Below, piece by piece: positions 34,372 through 41,900 of a stretch of 49,543 nucleotides of DNA. The stretch spans positions 1 to 49,543 of the forward strand of contig OMYH01000004.1 in the NCBI GenBank assembly GCA_900315255.1. The letters are read 5' to 3'. The DNA is from an uncultured Eubacteriales bacterium. Its GTDB lineage: Bacteria > Bacillota > Clostridia > Oscillospirales > Acutalibacteraceae. A program made the position numbers and the translations under genes. The notes below the pieces were generated by a model. That model was not told the origin of the DNA. It searched no databases and was given only the letters and a program-made list of their open reading frames with translations. Every line of letters starts with the position of its first letter. Position 1 is the stretch's first letter.

Positions 34372-36192
34372 ATGACAGAGTATAAAGGCGTATATACGAT
34401 AGCACTTACAGGCAATCCCAATGTCGGAAAAAGCACGGTGTTCAATAATTTTACCGGACTTCATCAGCACACGGGGAACTGGCCGGGAAAAACGGTGGAA
34501 AACACACAGGGTGTATATAAATATAATCAGAATAAATATATTATAATGGATCTTCCGGGAACATACTCGTTAACTCCTAATTCCGCAGAAGAACAGGTGA
34601 CGTCTGATTATGTAAAATCGGGAGAATACGACGCATTGGTTATTGTTGCCGACGCTACCTGTATGGAAAGAAACATCAGATTTGCTTTGAGTATAATGCA
34701 GTACGTTCAAAAAAAGGTTATCATATGTGTCAATCTCATTGATGAAGCTAAGAAAAAAGGAATAGAGATCGACAGTGATAAAATGTCGGAAATGCTGTCT
34801 GTCCCTGTCATTAAGACTGCTGCGAGAAGTGGAAAGGGAACTGAAAAGCTGAAAAAAGAGATAGAACGCATTTGTCTTGCCGGAAGCAAAGATAATACGG
34901 AAGCCATGAAGGGTGATATTGCACAGCTTTCGGAAAAAATTCTGAAAGAATGCTGTGTATATAAAAACAGTTCCACTGATAAACGTGACCGTCGGATCGA
35001 TAAAGTGCTGCTGTCAAAGAGGTTCGGAATTCCGGTAATGCTGCTGATGCTTGCTCTCGTTTTCTGGATCACCATTACAGGGGCAAATGTCCCGTCTGAG
35101 TTACTCAATAAATTCTTCAGGGTACTTGGAGATAAGCTTCGTGTATTGCTTTTAAATATACATTGTCCCGATATTGTTATCTCTGCGCTGATCGACGGAG
35201 TATACAATGCACTCACATGGATCATTTCGGTAATGCTGCCGCCGATGGCGATATTTTTCCCTATGTTTACACTGCTGGAGGATTCGGGCTATCTTCCAAG
35301 AATAGCATTTAACCTTGATTCGTTATTCAGAAGATCAAAAGCTCACGGCAAGCAGTCGCTCACTATCGCAATGGGATTCGGCTGCAACGCCTGCGGTGTG
35401 ACAGGATGCAGGATAATAGACTCCAAAAGAGAAAGACTGATCGCAATAATTACAAACAGCCTTGTACCGTGCAACGGCAGGTTTCCTATGCTTATAGCGG
35501 TAACAGCGATGTTTTTTGCGGTAAATTCATCAATGCAGTCGCTGATCCTTCTGGGACTTATCCTGCTTAGCGTTGGTGTGACGTTATTATGCTCAAAAAT
35601 ACTGGCTAAGACCGTACTCAAAGGGGAGGAATCTTCGTTTGTTCTGGAGCTGCCGCCGTACAGACGTCCGCAAATAGGAAAAGTCATAATCAGGTCGATT
35701 TTCGACAGAACAATATTTGTATTGCTTCGTGCTATGGCAGCCGCAGCGCCTGCGGGACTTCTTATCTGGATCCTTGCAAATACTAACATAGGCGACACTT
35801 CGGTTCTGATGCATATAACAAATATACTCGATCCATTTGGCAAAGCTCTGGGACTGGACGGAGCCGTAGTATGCGCTTTTATACTCGGTTTCCCTGCAAA
35901 CGAAATAGTTCTGCCTCTTATTCTTATGATATACACCTGCGGAGGCAGTCTGTCAGAGATCCCCGATATAATGCAGTTCAAGGAAATATTGCTTTCAAAC
36001 GGCTGGACACTTACAACGGCTATCTGTATGATGATATTCTCACTATTTCATTTTCCGTGTTCAACGACCTGTCTGACTATATGGAAAGAAACCAAGAGCA
36101 AAAAATGGACTGCTCTGTCATTTGTGACCCCTCTTATCGTTGGAATTGTGCTGTGCATTATTGTACACTTTATATCGGTATTGATCTTTTAG
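34372..36192 (+). CDS. feoB: Ferrous iron transporter B
   Basis: FeoB is the membrane permease for Fe2+, with an N-terminal G-protein domain. The 606 residues show G1 GNPNVGKS (14-21), the switch region around NWPGKTVE, G3 DLPG, G4 NLID and a helical linker. About eight to nine membrane helices follow, including the gate motifs (GFGCNACGV, NSLVPCNGRFPM). It is shorter than the roughly 700-770 residues usual for FeoB; the missing length seems to be in the linker and C-terminus. GGGAGG precedes ATG 34372. A terminator follows at 36199. Confidence 0.93.
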   Translation: MTEYKGVYTIALTGNPNVGKSTVFNNFTGLHQHTGNWPGKTVENTQGVYKYNQNKYIIMDLPGTYSLTPNSAEEQVTSDYVKSGEYDALVIVADATCMERNIRFALSIMQYVQKKVIICVNLIDEAKKKGIEIDSDKMSEMLSVPVIKTAARSGKGTEKLKKEIERICLAGSKDNTEAMKGDIAQLSEKILKECCVYKNSSTDKRDRRIDKVLLSKRFGIPVMLLMLALVFWITITGANVPSELLNKFFRVLGDKLRVLLLNIHCPDIVISALIDGVYNALTWIISVMLPPMAIFFPMFTLLEDSGYLPRIAFNLDSLFRRSKAHGKQSLTIAMGFGCNACGVTGCRIIDSKRERLIAIITNSLVPCNGRFPMLIAVTAMFFAVNSSMQSLILLGLILLSVGVTLLCSKILAKTVLKGEESSFVLELPPYRRPQIGKVIIRSIFDRTIFVLLRAMAAAAPAGLLIWILANTNIGDTSVLMHITNILDPFGKALGLDGAVVCAFILGFPANEIVLPLILMIYTCGGSLSEIPDIMQFKEILLSNGWTLTTAICMMIFSLFHFPCSTTCLTIWKETKSKKWTALSFVTPLIVGIVLCIIVHFISVLIF

Positions 36193-36198
36193 CGATTA

Positions 36199-36232
36199 CC
36201 ATACAGCATTATACTTTGCTGTATGGTTTCTT
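36199..36232 (+). terminator. Terminator after feoB
   Basis: CCATACAGC and GCTGTATGG form a perfect 9-base stem, followed by a T-rich tail (TTTCTT). Confidence 0.75.
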
Positions 36233-36290
36233 ATTGCCCTTTTTACAAAATTTTATTCGCAAATTTGGACAATTATTTCTTTGCTAACTG

Positions 36291-36318
36291 TTGATTAAAT
36301 TTTATTTTGTGGTAAAAT
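36291..36318 (+). promoter_or_regulatory. Promoter of cdaA-cdaR
   Basis: TTGATT (36291-36296), a 16-base spacer and TAAAAT (36313-36318), about 60 bases before the chosen start. Confidence 0.5.
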
Positions 36319-36380
36319 ATTTTATAGGACTGCTGTAGTCTTGTATTTTGCATATGATTTTGTTTGAAAGGATTATGCTT

Positions 36381-37265
36381 ATGGATGCCATTCAACAATT
36401 TTTTGATAATTTCATTGCCGTAATAAGGACATTTCGTGTTAAAGATGCGGTCGATATTGCAGCGATCGCTTTAATAATATATTATCTGATAAAGCTGGTC
36501 AAGGAAACACGTGCCGTTCAGCTGGTTAAGGGTATACTGGTGCTTATCGTACTCTACGGAATAGCGTCTGTGTTCAGGCTCACGATGCTTACGGCAATGC
36601 TCAGCAAGTTCTTTGAATTTGCCGTTTTGGTTTTGTTTATAGTGTTCCAGCCTGAGATACGAAAGGTGCTTGAACAGCTCGGACGCAGTAATTATACATA
36701 CAGACGTCTGCGAAAAGTATTTACAGATTCCGACAACGAAGCCGACATACTCAGACAAAAGAAAAACATAGCTATCTTTGTAGATGCGATCATGCAGCTG
36801 CACGAGAAGAAAACAGGCGCATTGATCGTTTTTGAGAGAAACACCATGCTTGGCGATATAGCATACACGGGAACTACAATTAACGCAACTCCGTCTGTTA
36901 TGCTGATCGGCAATATATTCTACAACAAAGCGCCGCTTCATGACGGAGCTATGATTGTTCGTGATCTGAATATATACACGGCAGGCTGTATCCTTCCGCT
37001 CACGCATAACGACGGTGTTGACGAGAACCTTGGAACAAGACACCGTGCTGCTCTCGGAATGAGCGAGGAATCCGACGCAGCTATTGTCGTTGTTTCCGAA
37101 GAAACAGGATCGATCTCAATTGCTCTTAACGGTGAACTGACACGGGATTATACAAGAGAAACGCTCATTAATCAGCTGCATAAGCTTCTTATCGCCGAAG
37201 AGGAAGAACAAACAGACAAGTCCTTGTTCCGTTCTGCTTCGAGAAAGGAGAAGAAAAAGATATGA
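36381..37265 (+). CDS. cdaA: Diadenylate cyclase CdaA
   Basis: CdaA joins two ATP into the second messenger c-di-AMP, which controls potassium and osmolyte balance. The 294-residue protein has three N-terminal membrane helices (about 20-95), a short coiled region, then the DAC domain. Its catalytic motifs are intact: DGA (Asp188-Gly-Ala in LHDGAMIV) and RHR (220-222 in GTRHRAALG). I chose ATG 36381 because GAAAGGA lies 8 bases ahead; the ATG at 36375 is too close. cdaR overlaps its stop by 4 bases. The usual third gene glmM is not next here. Confidence 0.94.
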   Translation: MDAIQQFFDNFIAVIRTFRVKDAVDIAAIALIIYYLIKLVKETRAVQLVKGILVLIVLYGIASVFRLTMLTAMLSKFFEFAVLVLFIVFQPEIRKVLEQLGRSNYTYRRLRKVFTDSDNEADILRQKKNIAIFVDAIMQLHEKKTGALIVFERNTMLGDIAYTGTTINATPSVMLIGNIFYNKAPLHDGAMIVRDLNIYTAGCILPLTHNDGVDENLGTRHRAALGMSEESDAAIVVVSEETGSISIALNGELTRDYTRETLINQLHKLLIAEEEEQTDKSLFRSASRKEKKKI

Positions 37266-38647
37266 GCAGCGAAAAAAAGAAAAAGCTCAAGCTGAAAAAG
37301 AAAAAAACTACTTTGTCATCGCTGTTTAATGATAATAGATTCCTGCTGATATTTTCGTTTGTGATGGCGTTTGTTATATGGGTAGGTATTTCTGCCGACA
37401 GCGGAGAAACAGCGAATTATCCGATCTCGGATATTCCCGTAACCATGGATCTTTCGGAGGAAGCTGTAAATGACAATCTGAAGGTGGTTTCTATTAACGG
37501 GCTACCTGTTGATGAATTCAAGGCGTCTGTTCGTGTGAGGGGCAACAGCGTTACGGTAGGTTCTCTGACAAAGTCGGATATTCAGGTATATGGGTCGAAC
37601 CTGGGCAATATAGTAACTTCTGGAACATATACTGTTACACTGATGACAAGGCAGTTAGGTTTAAAGAACAACTACGACATCGTTTCTCTGAATCCCTCGG
37701 AGGTGACTGTTGTCGTAGACAGAAATATTACGAAGGAATTCCCTGTTGAAAGCCTGTTTGAGGTTTCTACACCATCGGATTATTATAAGGGTAATCCTGA
37801 TTTTTCGGCAAAGACAGTTTCTGTATCCGGTCCCGAACAAAGCGTGCAGAAGGTCGCAAAGGCTGTTGTGTCTTATCAGTCGGACAAGGAGCTGACATCA
37901 ACCACTGTTATAGACAGTCTTCACATAGACTTGCTTGACGAAGAAGGTAATATAATCGAAGACGACTCTCTTACAATGAATCCTGCCGAGGTAGATGCAA
38001 CGATCCCTGTATTGATGAAGAAAAACGTTCCTGTTTCGCTGGTGTGTGAGAATGAACCCACGGGACTTGATATGTCTGAGTTTGTATCTGTTGAGCCTGC
38101 GGAGATAGAGATAGCGGCGAGTGCCGATGTGATCGACACCGTAAGCAGTATAAACATAGGGACACTCAATTTCAATGAATTGTCCTACGGCAAGGCTTAT
38201 ATTGAGTACGAGATCGTAATGCCGGAGGGAGTACGGAATCTGAACAATATTGAAAAAGCTACCGTGAAATTCGATTACTCGAAATTCTCCACAAAATCAT
38301 TCAGTATAAATTCGTTTGAATTTGAGAACACCCCCGAAGGTCTGGCAGCGGAGTATTCTCCGTACAGCAATGCGCTCGTCAGGGTGATAGGGCCTAAGAG
38401 TCAGATCTCTGATCTCACTTCGGCAGATATAGCTGCAGTGGTTGATTTGACAGGCGCAAGCATTGGCAGCACAGATGTGACAGTGGACATATCCTTGAAG
38501 GACCATGATTCGTGCTGGGTCTATGGCACGTATCAGATCAATATCACGGTTAAAGATGCAGCGACGGTATCCTCCCGGTCGGAGAGTGATACCGATTCCG
38601 AAATAACATCGGGCAGAATACAGGACGATACAAACAAGGACGATTAG
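37262..38647 (+). CDS. cdaR: YbbR-domain regulator of CdaA
   Basis: This is a 461-residue membrane-anchored protein. A Lys-rich cytoplasmic start (KKKKLKLKKKK) precedes one membrane helix (about 27-46). Several extracellular YbbR repeats follow, with the recurring pattern of valine-rich strands and TVSVSGPEQSV-like turns. The tail is Ser/Asp-rich. CdaR binds CdaA in the membrane and modulates c-di-AMP synthesis. The overlapping start (ATGA) supports coupled synthesis. A terminator follows. Confidence 0.9.
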   Translation: MSSEKKKKLKLKKKKTTLSSLFNDNRFLLIFSFVMAFVIWVGISADSGETANYPISDIPVTMDLSEEAVNDNLKVVSINGLPVDEFKASVRVRGNSVTVGSLTKSDIQVYGSNLGNIVTSGTYTVTLMTRQLGLKNNYDIVSLNPSEVTVVVDRNITKEFPVESLFEVSTPSDYYKGNPDFSAKTVSVSGPEQSVQKVAKAVVSYQSDKELTSTTVIDSLHIDLLDEEGNIIEDDSLTMNPAEVDATIPVLMKKNVPVSLVCENEPTGLDMSEFVSVEPAEIEIAASADVIDTVSSINIGTLNFNELSYGKAYIEYEIVMPEGVRNLNNIEKATVKFDYSKFSTKSFSINSFEFENTPEGLAAEYSPYSNALVRVIGPKSQISDLTSADIAAVVDLTGASIGSTDVTVDISLKDHDSCWVYGTYQINITVKDAATVSSRSESDTDSEITSGRIQDDTNKDD

Positions 38648-38661
38648 ATTAAACATAAATG

Positions 38662-38700
38662 AAAAAGCTCTCTGTGACATATTGCATAGGGAGCTTTTTT
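38662..38700 (+). terminator. Terminator after cdaR
   Basis: AAAAAGCTCTC pairs with GGGAGCTTTTT around a long loop, with a T run at the end. Confidence 0.75.
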
Positions 38701-38821
38701 ATGTTCAAAAACAAATATAATTGTATTATAAAATACAATACAACGTTTTGGTGATTGTCACAAAAACCAATAGAAACTTCGTCCATATTTCACAAACATT
38801 GGTTTTTATCAATAAATTTTA

Positions 38822-38850
38822 TTGCATTATTTGTGGAAATATGCTATACT
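38822..38850 (+). promoter_or_regulatory. Promoter of the first dockerin protein gene
   Basis: TTGCAT (38822-38827), a 17-base spacer and TATACT (38845-38850), followed by an ~80-base leader. The 38701-38821 gap is AT-rich with no gene. Confidence 0.6.
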
Positions 38851-38933
38851 CAATCTAAGTTCTTTTAATGGGGACTTATATCAGTGTGTGTTTTACAGAA
38901 GACATTTGTGTGATTTAAGAAAGGATTGATTTT

Positions 38934-41900
38934 ATGAGTAAAATTAAACGGGAATGCAAGTCGGTATTAGCAACAGCGCTTACGATCATGCTTGTGCTCT
39001 CAATGATGATGGGGGTATTCACGCTCTCTGCGAGCGCAGACGGGAGCAATCAGTTCCCTGTTGTTTTGAATAAGCCGGTTTTGGTTTATAGGGATGATTG
39101 GTATAATCCAGTGTCAAATGCACTGACCACTATAAGTATAAGGATGGATGATAAAGATTCTAATAAAAAAATATCAAATATTAGCAGTATTAATTATGTA
39201 TTTGATGATATAGAAGGAAATATTCATGACGAAAACACAACAAGTTGGTTTATCGCTGAGAAATTCAATGCAGTTCTTGTTAATGTCACAAATATTTATT
39301 CTTTGTATTCGGTTAGTCGTTATTCGAATTCTACAACAAGAAAAGAGTTTTTGAGATTTTTGGAAAGTATGGGACGCTCCAGTCTTTATCTTAATATTTC
39401 ATATAGCGACGGCTCAACACAAAGAGTGGATGTTGGTGTTGTCGATGAAAAGCTTGTGTCAAGCACACGTTCAACAGCGTGGGAGACAGCAGGCTCTATC
39501 CTTGTGCGCCTTGCTCACAGCAAGCAAATAGAAGAAGAGGATTTTTACGAGCTTAATAACGCTATTGTGGGTGTACAAAGTGTTAATAAAGATACGACAA
39601 ACAAATACTATGTTGATATAGACAGTGAAGAAGAAGTCAGAATACCCATGAATGAGATGTCTGATACAGTCGAGCTGGTTCAGACGAGAGTTGGCAATAA
39701 TGTTGTATATAATTCATACGGAAGCGTAGATTTTGGCAGTGACGCTGTTGCTGCGATATCAAACGGAAAGGTGGATGAAGGTACAGTCTATTATCTGCCA
39801 AACGGTGCTTATGCAAGTAATGACGATTTACAGGAGTTAATAAATTACTTGTATCAGCAAGGCTGCTATTATCCTATCGGAGAATTAGACGGCAAACCTG
39901 TTAACTTTAATAATATGTTTTATAATGATAATAGTGATATTATTACTATATATCAGGAAAATTTCCAACAGATTGTAGAGAATGCGAATTTTTACCTCAA
40001 TTATTATCAAGGTCTTAATGATGGTGTAGATGAGGAGAAGCTGAATAAGTTTGCGAAATTATTTGTTTTTGAACGTAATTATGATGATGAACAATATGAT
40101 ATAGGTATGGATCCTGATTCCTATTCTGACGGTTACAAATTAACTCCAAAAAAGCAAGGTTATCAGGACATTTGGGCAAGTTATGATAGAGATTATAATT
40201 CTGTAACACCATTTGTTTTAACATTTGACGGGAATCATTCAGCAAGTCTCAGATTTTTGAATAATCTGAGGTCATATGTGCAGAATAATACAGCAACTCC
40301 ACTGTCACAGTATATTTTGAAGAATTATTTTACCGGCAATGAATATAGTTCATCTGATACTTCAAAATCTACATCATGGCAAACAGGAAAAGGCTACGGC
40401 CGCCAACAAAGGTGGTTTAATATAATATACTCATATAAAGATTCTGCTGGAAACAGCAAAATTAACAATTATCAACTGCTTGATTCTTATAATAGCACCG
40501 ATGTTTCAAGGGTACGGGGCATGATTGATGATTTCGATAATGATTATAACAACAGTACAGATGAAAATATATTGTGTCTATTTTTCACTCCGGCAGATTT
40601 TAATCAGAAAAAGGCTTTGTTTTTACCAGATAACAAAGCGTATCAAGCTTTTGATAAACTAATCGAAATCGCAGAAGTATCAGGTCTTGATATAAAGTAT
40701 AATCAATCCTTTATGCCAAGAAGTGATTATGAGAATTGTGAGAAAATTAGTTTCAAGTCAATTTTAGATGATTTAGGTGTTGTAATAGGTACGGCGCAGG
40801 AGCAGAGAGTCCGTCCGTATATTGGATATTATGTCAACTCCTACGATGATAATTATAGAGTAAGTCTTTATGGTGCCACAAGTGGAGATACGTGGGATTA
40901 TGGTTCGCCTGATAAAACACATGCTCTGCACGAGGACTATGAGCTTGTGCAATACGGTGATTTCGTATTTAATAAAAACAACAGTTCGCTGCCGATAATC
41001 ACAGATACTTATTATGACACATTGTTTGATATTGACACGGAGAATGACGATAACCCCGACCCCGATCCGGAAGAAAACGGTCAAGATGAAAATGCCGAAA
41101 AGAAAAGGGAAAAAGGTGTTAAGTTTAATGTGTCAGATATTCGTTCTGACATCAGAAAAGGTGTCGCATATAATGTGGTTAATCAGGTTCAGCTGGGTTA
41201 TATTCAAAACGTTAATTATACGAATTCAGGGCAATATATTGATTATCAGACATATAATAGTTCTAATAGTTGGGGCTCGCTGAGTGATGGGTTAAAAGCG
41301 GGCGAGTGGCTTGGATATAGTTACACAAGTACCTCGGGACAGAAGAAAATGTATACACGCGGTAACATATATTATGTCGGCGGCGAGTTTATTACCAACT
41401 GTAACACTCAAGAAACCGGTATACATGCACATGTTGGTGTTGAGTTTGATTATGAAGGCTTTCAGAATACTTACTTGAATACAAAAAATTGGTCAGGTTA
41501 TGGGTGGTCTCCACAGTGGGGTGTAAAAGACGGTCATGGTTCTGTTATGCGCAACACCGAATACAAGTGGGGCGAGCTTGTTTTCGTATCAAAGCCCGAT
41601 AAGGTCGAAGACCTTGTATTTGACAGAACAAAACAAACCCTCACCTGGACAAAGCCCGTTGACGAGGGCTACGGCGTAACAGGTAAAAACAAAACAGCCC
41701 AGGACGACTATATAAAAATAAACGAATATGTTGTAAGAGTTAGCGACGAGAACGGCAAGGAACTGTATAATACCACAGTAGAGCGCACGGTCAAGAATAA
41801 TGTATCATTCGACCTTAAAAATCTTGTTACTAAGAGCGGTGTTTATAACATTTCCGTAACAGCGAAGAACCCCATAGGCGAGAGCGAAGCTGTAGTTTAT

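Noticed and set aside
34372-36192. feoB considered truncated
   Set aside because: It is shorter than usual, but all G motifs and the gate regions are present and the frame closes normally before a terminator.
36193-36380. Possible c-di-AMP riboswitch before cdaA
   Set aside because: The leader is short and AT-rich and contains only the feoB terminator and a promoter; no ydaO-type conserved segments are seen.
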